Shown: piece after piece, positions 7,100 to 13,993 of the stretch | How the letters are laid out: every line of letters starts with the position of its first letter | Position numbering within the stretch: position 1 is the first letter of the stretch | Source of the DNA: Ruminococcaceae bacterium OttesenSCG-928-L11 | GTDB taxonomy: Bacteria; Bacillota; Clostridia; Oscillospirales; Ruminococcaceae | Direction: 5' to 3' | DNA length: 43,877 nucleotides | Assembly (NCBI GenBank): GCA_030265885.1 | Contig: JAJDGX010000005.1 | Location: forward strand, 1-43,877 | The notes under the pieces: model-generated | Database searches by the model: none | What the model saw: the letters and a program-made list of their open reading frames with translations, nothing else | What the model was told of the DNA's origin: nothing | Translations under genes and position numbers: made by a program

Positions 7100-9003
7100 T
7101 TTCTGCTGATAAAATTAGACGCTTTGTGCTCCCAAATCTTCCGTATGCGCTGTTATTTTGGGTTTTCGCCAAGTGTGGTGAAGCCTATCGTATTGCTCCC
7201 GGGCGAGATACCTTGCAAAAGCTTATGAGCGCGGTTTCCATGCTCGAAGCCGTGTTTGCAACACCAATGCTCCGCTTCGAGCTTTTCGATCTCACGGTAG
7301 GCGTTGTCGGCGCGGCGGCGGTGTATCTCATTGTGCTGTACAAAAAGAAAAATGCCAAGAAATGGCGCAAGGATGTGGAATATGGCTCTGCGAGGTGGGG
7401 CGGAAAAAAGGATATTGAGCCGTATGTTGACAAGAAACCGGAGAATAACATCATTTTGACCGCGAGTGAATCGCTTACCATGAACAGTCGGCCATCCTCA
7501 CCCAAACACGCTCGCAATAAAAATGTGATGATAGTTGGCGGCTCCGGCAGCGGCAAAACACGCTTCTGGTTAAAGCCGAATTTAATGCAATGTGAATCAA
7601 AATCCCACCCCGTTTCGTTCGTTGTAACTGATCCGAAAGGAAGCGTCGCAATTGAATGTGGTAAATTATTACAGCGCAATGGGTACGAGATTAAGGTGCT
7701 CAACACGATTGATTTCAGCAAATCAATGAGGTATAATCCGTTCGCATATATCAGATCGGAGAAGGATATCCTCAAGTTTGTAACTGCTCTAATCGAAAAC
7801 ACCAAGGGCGAGGATTCCAAGGGCGGAGACGACTTTTGGCAGAAGGCGGAAGTCCTTTTGTACTGCGCTTTAATCGGATATATCCACTATGAAGGGCCGG
7901 AGGAAGAACAGAATATGAACTCGCTTGTCGAGATGATCAATGCAATGGAAACACGCGAGGACGACGAAAATTTCAAAAACGCGGTTGACTATATGTTTGA
8001 TGATATGGAAAACGGCGTGCCGGTTTTGGACAGCGCGGGCAACCCTGTTTTAAGCGATAACGGTGAGCCTGTATGGGAGACTCCCCCACAGCCGCAGCAC
8101 TTTGCGGTGCGGCAATATCGCCGCTTCAAGCTTGCGGCGGGCAAAACAGCGAAGTCGATTTTGATTAGCTGTGGTGCGAGATTAGCGCCATTTGACATTG
8201 CGGAGCTGCGGCAGATTATGAGCTATGACGAGATGGAACTCGATATGCTGGGTGACAAAAAAACCGCTTTATTTGTGATTGTGTCAGATACTGATTCCAC
8301 CTTCAACTTCGTTGCGGCGCTGCTATACAGCCAGCTATTTAATTTACTGTGCGATCGCGCAGACAATGTTTATGGCGGGCGGCTTCCGGTTCATGTGAGG
8401 CTGCTTCTCGACGAATTTGCGAATATAGGCAAAATTCCCCAATTTGATAAGCTTATTGCCACCATCCGTTCCCGCGAGATTTCTGCCTGCGTAATTTTGC
8501 AGACACAAAGCCAGTTAAAACATCTTTATAAAGAGGCCGCTGAAACAATAATCGGCAATATCGACTCACGATTGTTCCTCGGCGGCTCCGAAAAAACCAC
8601 GCTGAAAGACCTCACAGAATCGCTCGGCAAGGAGACCATTGACATTTTGAACCACAGCGTTTCCAAGGGGAACTCGCCCTCATTCAGTCAATCGTACCAA
8701 AAACTGGGAAAGGATTTAATGAGTGTCGATGAGCTTTCGGTGATGGATGGCTCAAAATGTATTCTCCAGCTTCGTGGCGTGAGGCCGTTTTTCAGCGATA
8801 AATACGATATTACGAAGCATAAGAACTACAAATATCTTTCGGATGCCAACCCTAAAAATGCTTTTGATATCGGGAAATATATCAGTACTCGGCTGAGAGT
8901 GAAGCCGGATGAGCAATACGAATTTATGGAGTACACCCCCTCGGATGAGGAAATGCCGGAGGAGGTCTACGAGGATTTCCCCATAGACCTTGAACCGGTA
9001 TAA
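7096..9003 (+). CDS. VirD4-like type IV coupling protein
   Basis: This 635-residue ATPase has two N-terminal membrane segments (about 10-25 and 65-82). Then come a Walker A motif (VGGSGSGKT, about 146-155), VTDPKGSVA, and a Walker B motif LLLDEFANIGK (about 434-445). VILQTQSQLKHLY and FLGGSEKTTLKDLTESLG are typical of the TraG/VirD4 family. The protein recruits the relaxase-DNA complex and hands it to the channel at the inner membrane face. The acidic C-terminus (many E/D after about 600) is where VirD4 proteins often bind substrates. It is coupled to pcfB by an ATGA overlap and followed by a repeat and a terminator, so the block 5102-9003 is probably one operon. Confidence 0.95.
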   Translation: MISADKIRRFVLPNLPYALLFWVFAKCGEAYRIAPGRDTLQKLMSAVSMLEAVFATPMLRFELFDLTVGVVGAAAVYLIVLYKKKNAKKWRKDVEYGSARWGGKKDIEPYVDKKPENNIILTASESLTMNSRPSSPKHARNKNVMIVGGSGSGKTRFWLKPNLMQCESKSHPVSFVVTDPKGSVAIECGKLLQRNGYEIKVLNTIDFSKSMRYNPFAYIRSEKDILKFVTALIENTKGEDSKGGDDFWQKAEVLLYCALIGYIHYEGPEEEQNMNSLVEMINAMETREDDENFKNAVDYMFDDMENGVPVLDSAGNPVLSDNGEPVWETPPQPQHFAVRQYRRFKLAAGKTAKSILISCGARLAPFDIAELRQIMSYDEMELDMLGDKKTALFVIVSDTDSTFNFVAALLYSQLFNLLCDRADNVYGGRLPVHVRLLLDEFANIGKIPQFDKLIATIRSREISACVILQTQSQLKHLYKEAAETIIGNIDSRLFLGGSEKTTLKDLTESLGKETIDILNHSVSKGNSPSFSQSYQKLGKDLMSVDELSVMDGSKCILQLRGVRPFFSDKYDITKHKNYKYLSDANPKNAFDIGKYISTRLRVKPDEQYEFMEYTPSDEEMPEEVYEDFPIDLEPV

Positions 9004-9034
9004 CCAGCGTGACGCTGGACCCAATCGCTTCGCG
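9003..9034. repeat. Dispersed 32-bp repeat, copy 1
   Basis: This segment after the virD4 stop matches 28 of 32 positions with 37061-37092. It starts with a small hairpin (ccagcg-tga-cgctgg). Here it is noncoding; the other copy is inside a gene. It looks like a REP-type element. Confidence 0.65.
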
Positions 9035-9061
9035 GATGGGAATTTAATATTTTGTGCATAG

Positions 9062-9104
9062 AGCCGCCTTGTTTCTTTTTCGAGAGAAGCAAGGCGGCTT
9101 TTTT
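9062..9104 (+). terminator. Rho-independent terminator before the Rha-like gene
   Basis: Agccgccttg at 9062-9071 pairs with caaggcggct at 9090-9099 and is followed by a T run. The loop arms (ttctc/gagaa) can extend the stem. It ends the virD4 transcript. Confidence 0.9.
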
Positions 9105-9137
9105 GCGTTATATATCAAAAACACAGGAGGAATCGAA

Positions 9138-9770
9138 ATGTATGACTTAACAGTTATCAAGCAAAACGGCGGCGCATATCTCGACAGCCGCGAGGTTGCC
9201 GAGATGATCGGCAAGAAGCATAATCACCTGTTGCGTGACATTCGCAGTTATGTTGAGGTGATTAAGGAAAGTGGAGCGTCCAATTTTGGACACTCCGATT
9301 TTTTTGTTCCAGCTACTTATCAAAGCGAGCAAAACAAGGTAATGCCCTGCTATCTCATCAGCAAAATGGGGTGCGAGGTAATCGGCAATAAGCTTACCGG
9401 CGAAAAAGGTGTGCTGTTCACCTGCGCCTATGTGCGCAAGTTTAACGAGATGGAGCAGCGCGAAAATGCAAAGCTGGAAACCCTCATCACCCTTGTTCCG
9501 CCGCGCTGGTACAGGGCCGGTGAAATCGCCGCTCATTGTGGTCTGTATTCACTTTACGGCAATCCCCATGCGCAGGCTGTTTCGCGAGTTTTGAACGAAA
9601 TCCTGTTCATCGGTGCGGAGCATAAACGTGTAATCCGCAGTGAGTACAGCGAAAACGTACTCTACGACAATTATGCGCTCTGCGAGGTCGTACAGTGGCT
9701 TGCCGACTGCGATTTTCCCGATGAAATCTACAGCTTTGACCGCACCTATCACGTTCAGTACACAGCGTAA
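9138..9770 (+). CDS. Rha family regulatory protein
   Basis: A protein of 210 residues. The N-terminal half is a phage regulatory Rha domain: YLDSREVAEMIGKKHNHLLR (about 15-34) is the typical DNA-binding start, SNFGHSDFFVPATY follows, and YLISKMGCEVIGNKLTGEKG closes the domain. The C-terminal half (about 120-210) resembles an ORF6C/antirepressor-like extension but I cannot name it with certainty. Rha proteins are regulators known mostly from phages. Its place directly before the channel genes suggests control of transfer functions (inference). Start ATG 9138 has AGGAGG at 9126-9130. A terminator-like hairpin lies inside its coding region at 9273-9303. Confidence 0.8.
   Translation: MYDLTVIKQNGGAYLDSREVAEMIGKKHNHLLRDIRSYVEVIKESGASNFGHSDFFVPATYQSEQNKVMPCYLISKMGCEVIGNKLTGEKGVLFTCAYVRKFNEMEQRENAKLETLITLVPPRWYRAGEIAAHCGLYSLYGNPHAQAVSRVLNEILFIGAEHKRVIRSEYSENVLYDNYALCEVVQWLADCDFPDEIYSFDRTYHVQYTA
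9273..9303 (+). terminator. Terminator-like hairpin inside the Rha-like gene
   Basis: Ggagcgtcc (9273-9281) pairs with ggacactcc (9288-9296) with one G-U pair, and gattttttt follows directly. It is inside a coding sequence, so it would act as an attenuator, if at all. Confidence 0.45.
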
Positions 9771-9824
9771 AGCATGGGCCGAAAGGCTCTATTTTTATCT
9801 AAAAAAATTTTTTGGAGGTCAATT

Positions 9825-10040
9825 ATGGAATTTTTTAACAGTGCAATCGAGACATTGCAAACATTGGTCGTGGCCATCGGCGCAGGACTCGGAGTATGGG
9901 GGATCATTAACCTCCTTGAAGGCTACGGCAACGACAATCCGGGGGCAAAATCACAAGGTATTAAGCAGCTTATGAGCGGCGCGGGCATCGCGGTTGTGGG
10001 CATGGTGCTTGTTCCGCTGCTGTCGGGGCTGTTCGGCTGA
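9825..10040 (+). CDS. Maff2 family small membrane protein (VirB2-like position)
   Basis: A protein of 71 residues with two hydrophobic helices (LVVAIGAGLGVWGIINLLEG and AGIAVVGMVLVPLLSGLFG) joined by a short polar loop with GNDNPGAKSQ, as in Maff2 proteins. The family lies next to VirB6-like genes in clostridial ICEs and is similar in size and topology to VirB2-type pilin subunits. That function is an inference from position. ATG 9825 follows TTGGAGG with good spacing; upstream codons in the frame have no ribosome-binding site. The stop shares one base with the next start (TGATG), so the pair is coupled. Confidence 0.85.
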   Translation: MEFFNSAIETLQTLVVAIGAGLGVWGIINLLEGYGNDNPGAKSQGIKQLMSGAGIAVVGMVLVPLLSGLFG

Positions 10041-10903
10041 TGGACAGCATATTCGAAGCGGTATCGGAATGGTTCCGAGAGGTTTTGACCGATGGCATTA
10101 CCGCAAATTTCACAAGAATGTTTGATGATGTAAACGTAAAGGTCGGCGAAATTGCCGGTCAGGTGGGTCAGACTCCACAGGGATGGAATAGTAATGTGTT
10201 CTCGCTCATTCGCACTTTGAGCGAGACCGTTATCATCCCGGTCGCCGGTATCATCCTCACATTCATCCTATGCTACGAGCTGATTCAGATGGTCATTGAG
10301 AGAAATAATATGGCGGATTTCGACACCTTTCAAATCTACAAATGGGTTTTTAAGGCGTTTTGCGCCACATATATCCTTACCCATACCTTTGATATTGTGA
10401 TGGGGGTGTTCTCGCTGGCGCAGAGCGTTGTAAACGGCAGCGCCGGTGTGATTGGCGGGAACGTAAATATAACCCTCGCACTGACCGAACTGGCGGAACA
10501 GCTTGAAGATATGGGAACAGGCGAGCTAATCGGACTGTATCTCGAATCGGCTGTGCTGTCCCTTGCAATGAAAGCAATCAGCGTTTGCGTATTCATCATC
10601 ATTTATGGGCGCATGATTGAGATTTACCTGACCTGCTCTATGGCGCCGATCCCCTTTTCCACGATGATAAATCGGGAATGGGGGCAGATTGGAAACAGCT
10701 ACTTGAAATCCCTGTTCGCGCTTGCGTTTCAGGGATTTCTCATTATGGTCTGCGTGGCGATTTACGCGATTTTGCTGCAAGGCATCACAGCCTCAGACAG
10801 CATTCACACAGCGATATGGAGCTGTGCATCATATACCGTCCTGCTCTGTTTCACTTTGTTCAAAACGAGTTCGTTATCAAAAGCAATTTTTTTAAGTCAC
10901 TGA
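10040..10903 (+). CDS. VirB6/TrbL-like polytopic channel protein
   Basis: A 287-residue protein with about five to six hydrophobic segments: TVIIPVAGIILTFILCYELI (about 60-80), VFKAFCATYILTHTFDIVMG, AISVCVFIIIYGRMIEIYL, ALAFQGFLIMVCVAIYAILL and the C-terminal TVLLCFTLF. The amphipathic N-terminus (MDSIFEAVSEWFREVL) and the end KTSSLSKAIF are typical of the VirB6-like proteins of clostridial ICEs. It should form the inner-membrane channel of the type IV secretion system. It is coupled to the Maff2 gene. In related elements PrgI and VirB4 usually follow directly; here four other genes intervene. Confidence 0.85.
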   Translation: MDSIFEAVSEWFREVLTDGITANFTRMFDDVNVKVGEIAGQVGQTPQGWNSNVFSLIRTLSETVIIPVAGIILTFILCYELIQMVIERNNMADFDTFQIYKWVFKAFCATYILTHTFDIVMGVFSLAQSVVNGSAGVIGGNVNITLALTELAEQLEDMGTGELIGLYLESAVLSLAMKAISVCVFIIIYGRMIEIYLTCSMAPIPFSTMINREWGQIGNSYLKSLFALAFQGFLIMVCVAIYAILLQGITASDSIHTAIWSCASYTVLLCFTLFKTSSLSKAIFLSH

Positions 10904-10929
10904 TTTTTCAGAAAGGATTCAACCACATT

Positions 10930-11727
10930 ATGAAGCAAAATAAAACCACAGGTCGCTGTCACAATGACAGCGACCTTTTCCACGCAGTTAGCCTAAGTGG
11001 TGGAAAAGACAGCTCGTGCTTGCTGATTTTAATGATAGAGCGTGGAATGCCAATCGATGCTGTAATTTGGGCAGACACAGGAATGGATTTCCCTGAGATG
11101 GAGGCGCATCTCGCCAAGCTGGACGAGTATCTCTACCGCAATCGTGGTTTGCACATTACCACCTTGCGGCATTCGAAAGGCTTTGAATGGCTGATGTTTG
11201 AGGAACCCAAGGTCAAGCAATCCTGCATTGAGAATCGCACCCGACTCGGTATGCCGCTGTATGGCAACGGCTGGCCGGGGATCAGGGTGCGATGGTGTAC
11301 CGGGCAACTCAAAACCCATCTCATAAACAGGGAGATTAAGCGCATCAAGGGCGAGTACAATGCTCTCAGCTATGTCGGCATCGCCGCCGATGAAGCACAC
11401 CGCTGTAAGAATGAAGTTTACCCTCTTGTGGAATGGGGTATCACCGAAGCCGAGGCGCTTCAAATCTGCTATGATCGTGGCTTTGATTTTGGCGGATTGT
11501 ATGAGATTTATCACCGTGCATCCTGTTGGTGCTGCCCATTCCAGCGCATTGATGAGCTGCGTAAGCTCCGCCATCATCACCCGGAATTGTGGGCGCGGCT
11601 GATGGATATGGACAACCGCGCCAGAGTGATGTTTGGCGCGGGGCCGCTCGGTCAGTTTAAGCAGAATTGGTCAGTTGCGCGGCTTGATGAGCGCTTTGCA
11701 CAGGAGGAGCTTGATGGACAGGAATGA
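10930..11727 (+). CDS. PAPS-reductase-like PP-loop enzyme
   Basis: A 265-residue member of the phosphoadenosine phosphosulfate reductase/adenine nucleotide alpha hydrolase family. SLSGGKDSS at 21-29 is the PP-loop. DAVIWADTGMDFPEM, RWCTGQLK and GIAADEAHR follow as in the family. ASCWCCPFQR supplies a cysteine cluster, as in proteins that handle sulfur or an Fe-S cluster. Members include sulfate reductases, the DNA-sulfur enzyme DndC and many mobile-element proteins of unknown substrate. No other sulfate-assimilation gene is near, so a nucleic-acid substrate is more likely than sulfate (inference). ATG 10930 follows GAAAGGATT; the open frame extends upstream into virB6 but without a site. A terminator-like hairpin lies just after the start codon. 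Confidence 0.8.
   Translation: MKQNKTTGRCHNDSDLFHAVSLSGGKDSSCLLILMIERGMPIDAVIWADTGMDFPEMEAHLAKLDEYLYRNRGLHITTLRHSKGFEWLMFEEPKVKQSCIENRTRLGMPLYGNGWPGIRVRWCTGQLKTHLINREIKRIKGEYNALSYVGIAADEAHRCKNEVYPLVEWGITEAEALQICYDRGFDFGGLYEIYHRASCWCCPFQRIDELRKLRHHHPELWARLMDMDNRARVMFGAGPLGQFKQNWSVARLDERFAQEELDGQE
10951..10979 (+). terminator. Terminator-like hairpin within the first codons of the PP-loop gene
   Basis: An 11-bp perfect stem (10951-10961 with 10965-10975) has a 3-base loop and is followed by ttttc. It starts 21 bases after the start codon. It could lower expression of the four downstream cargo genes and the channel genes beyond them. Confidence 0.6.
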
Positions 11728-12241
11728 AAACAAAATCGTAGGCCGACTGGCGGAAATCCTTGCGCTGTCCTATGGTTATCCGCATTACACAGCGCGGCAA
11801 ATCCGCATTGCCGCCAGCCTGCACGATATCGGCAAGCAGAAAATCCCTCCCGAAATCGTCGGCAAACCCGGAAAGCTTACAGCAGACGAGTTTGAGATTA
11901 TGAAAAAGCACACCATCATAGGCGCGGAGCTTCTCGGGGGCATGGAGGGCAGTCTCGGCAAAATGGCGCGTGAGATATGCCTCAATCATCACGAATGGCA
12001 CAACGGCGGAGGATATTGGGGCAGACGTTTGGATGATTTGCCGGATTTTGTGCAGTTTGTCGCTATTTCCGATGTTTTTACAGCGCTTTTAAGTGAACGT
12101 GTATATAAACAACCTTGGCCGCCCCATGAGGCAACAGCATACATTCAGAAGCAGGCCGGTACGCAGTTTTCGCCGGAATTAGTTGAGGTTTTCCTCTGGC
12201 TGGTTCAGCATGACAAGCGCGTATCGGCTCTTTTTCGTTGA
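11714..12241 (+). CDS. HD-GYP-like phosphohydrolase domain protein
   Basis: A 175-residue single-domain HD protein. His37-Asp38 in SLHDIGKQKIP is the metal-binding HD pair. KHTIIGAELL and NHHEWHNGGGYWG (about 91-103) match the HD-GYP pattern HHExxDGxGYP, except that Asp is Asn and the GYP proline is Trp. HD-GYP proteins usually cleave cyclic di-GMP; with the altered motif another nucleotide substrate is possible. ATG 11714 lies behind CAGGAGGAG and overlaps the PP-loop gene by 14 bp, so they are co-translated. The open frame upstream of 11714 overlaps that gene and is not needed. Confidence 0.8.
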   Translation: MDRNENKIVGRLAEILALSYGYPHYTARQIRIAASLHDIGKQKIPPEIVGKPGKLTADEFEIMKKHTIIGAELLGGMEGSLGKMAREICLNHHEWHNGGGYWGRRLDDLPDFVQFVAISDVFTALLSERVYKQPWPPHEATAYIQKQAGTQFSPELVEVFLWLVQHDKRVSALFR

Positions 12242-12286
12242 GGGAGAATGAACGACAACTAACGTAAAAATGGAGGAAAATTCACT

Positions 12287-12982
12287 ATGAGCAAAGACCT
12301 TGATATCCGGGTATACCCCATTAATGAGCCAAAAGGCAACACCCTTGCCTTTGCCAATGTATCCGTTGGCGACCTTGCGGCAATTCGCGGCATTCGTGTG
12401 ATGAACAGCGAAAAAGGGATGTTCGTCACCATGCCGCAATCGGAAAGCAAATCCGGCGTTTATCACGATACTGCCTTTCCCATCACAAGTGACCTGCGGA
12501 AAGAAATTAACGCAGAGGTGCTTGCGGAATACGAACGCCAATCGAGCCTTGCCCCCGATGATCGTGGCTACGAAAAACCCGAAGCGGTCACCTCCGGCAG
12601 AAGCGCCGATGATATACAGCTTGATGTCAAGGTGTTTCCTCTCGCCGAGGTCAAGGGTAGCACCCTTGCCTTTGCAAGCGCCACGTTGGACGAAACTGTC
12701 GCCATTCGCGGCATCCGCATTGTGAACAGCGAGAAAGGCGATTTCGTATCTATGCCGCAGTCAAAGGACAAGCATGGCGATTACCACGATATTGCATTTC
12801 CGCTGTTGGGAGATGTGAGAAAAGCTGTTAGTAAAGCCATTTTGATCGAGCATGAGCAGATGAGTACGGAGCGCAAACAAGGCATCGGTCAGCGGTTTGC
12901 CGATGGCAAGGAACAGGCGGCTCGGCGCACAGCGCCTGAGCGTACATCTGCGGCGAAACGTGCTCCGGGGATTGGTGAGTAG
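12287..12982 (+). CDS. Tandem double-SpoVG-domain protein
   Basis: A 231-residue protein with two SpoVG domains. Copy 1 is about residues 5-80 and copy 2 about 107-182. Both read LD-hydrophobic-x-V-P, then KG(N/S)TLAFA, AIRGIR, NSEKG-x-FV-x-MPQS, YHD-x-AFP and D-(L/V)-RK, so the duplication is obvious. SpoVG proteins are small nucleic-acid-binding regulators, first known from sporulation and septation, and normally have one domain. The C-terminal 45 residues are basic and disordered (GIGQRFADGKEQAARR), loosely like the shared tail. Start ATG 12287 follows ATGGAGG. A regulatory or DNA/RNA-binding role in the cargo operon is likely; the target is unknown. Confidence 0.85.
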   Translation: MSKDLDIRVYPINEPKGNTLAFANVSVGDLAAIRGIRVMNSEKGMFVTMPQSESKSGVYHDTAFPITSDLRKEINAEVLAEYERQSSLAPDDRGYEKPEAVTSGRSADDIQLDVKVFPLAEVKGSTLAFASATLDETVAIRGIRIVNSEKGDFVSMPQSKDKHGDYHDIAFPLLGDVRKAVSKAILIEHEQMSTERKQGIGQRFADGKEQAARRTAPERTSAAKRAPGIGE

Positions 12983-12986
12983 CGAA

Positions 12987-13553
12987 ATGGAAACGAAGAA
13001 TTTCGATGTCATCCTAGCCGACCCGCCTTGGGCTTACCGTGTCTGGAGCAAAAAAGGCGCTGGCCGTAGCGCCGAAAATCATTACCCCACCATGAGTATT
13101 GAGGATATTTGTGCGCTACCCGTTGCAAATCTTGCAAATCGGGATTGCGCACTTTTTTTGTGGGCAACCTACCCAAACTTACCCGCCGCCTTCGAGGTGA
13201 TAAAAGCGTGGGGTTTTACCTATAAGACTGTCGCGTTCACTTGGGTTAAGACCTGCCGGAAATCCCCTGGCTACTTTGTCTCGCTGGGACACTGGACACG
13301 GAGCAACGCCGAGGTCTGCTTGTTGGCGACTAAAGGCCACCCCAAGCGCATATCCAAAAGCGTTCGGCAGCTTATCGTGTCACCAGTCGAGCAGCACAGC
13401 AAGAAGCCGGATGAAACGCGCGACCGCATTGTTGAATTGATGGGCGATCTTCCCCGTGTCGAGCTATTCGCTCGCCAAAAAACGCCGGGTTGGGATGCTT
13501 GGGGCAACGAAGTTGAAAGCGATATTCAATTATCAATTAAGCGAACGGAGTGA
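12987..13553 (+). CDS. MT-A70 family adenine methyltransferase
   Basis: A 188-residue protein with the MT-A70 catalytic motif DPPW at 12-15 (VILADPPWAYRVW), then ALFLWATYPNLPAAFEVIKAWGF and the SAM-binding end TPGWDAWGNEV. The bacterial and phage members methylate adenine N6 in DNA. No restriction gene is next to it, so it is an orphan methylase that could protect the transferred DNA. ATG 12987 with GGTGAG upstream is used; GTG 12975 is an alternative that adds four residues. The gap to the SpoVG gene is 4 bases, and prgI starts 5 bases after its stop. Confidence 0.88.
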   Translation: METKNFDVILADPPWAYRVWSKKGAGRSAENHYPTMSIEDICALPVANLANRDCALFLWATYPNLPAAFEVIKAWGFTYKTVAFTWVKTCRKSPGYFVSLGHWTRSNAEVCLLATKGHPKRISKSVRQLIVSPVEQHSKKPDETRDRIVELMGDLPRVELFARQKTPGWDAWGNEVESDIQLSIKRTE

Positions 13554-13558
13554 GCGTC

Positions 13559-13993
13559 ATGGCCTATGTCAGTATACCAAGGGATCTCTCAGCCGTAAAA
13601 AGCAAAATCGCGCTGAATCTCACGAAACGCCAGTTAATCTGCTTTGGCACAGCGGCGGCAATCGGGATTCCGGCATACATTTTCACGCGCGGAGTAGTCG
13701 GCAACTCGCCCGCCGCCATGCTGATGATTGTCATCATGCTGCCGCTGTTTTTTCTGGCAATGTATGAAAAGAATGGTCAGCCTGCTGAAATTATTCTGCG
13801 AAATTACCTCCGCGTCAAATGCGCATGGCCGGGTCAGCGACCATATATCACGGAAAATCTCTATGAAAATTTGGAAAAGGAGAGTGAAAATATTGCACCC
13901 AACCACAAAAAAGCAACAACAGCGCCTGTCGGCAAACATACGAAATGCCAAGGCATCGGCAAAGGCAAATCGAGCCGAAATGCGCGCCGATAA
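13559..13993 (+). CDS. PrgI family protein (VirB3-like channel component)
   Basis: A 144-residue protein starting MAYVSIPRDLS, the normal PrgI start, with two membrane helices at about 27-43 and 52-70. This is the arrangement of VirB3/PrgI proteins, which bind VirB4 at the membrane. The basic C-terminal part (about 100-144) overlaps the virB4 start region by roughly 100 bp. ATG 13559 has CGGAG upstream; the few residues before it in the open frame come from the overlap with the methylase stop. Confidence 0.85.
   Translation: MAYVSIPRDLSAVKSKIALNLTKRQLICFGTAAAIGIPAYIFTRGVVGNSPAAMLMIVIMLPLFFLAMYEKNGQPAEIILRNYLRVKCAWPGQRPYITENLYENLEKESENIAPNHKKATTAPVGKHTKCQGIGKGKSSRNARR

Noticed and set aside
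10678-10929. Upstream extension of the PP-loop gene
   Set aside because: The frame is open but overlaps virB6, and only ATG 10930 has a ribosome-binding site and a sensible N-terminus.
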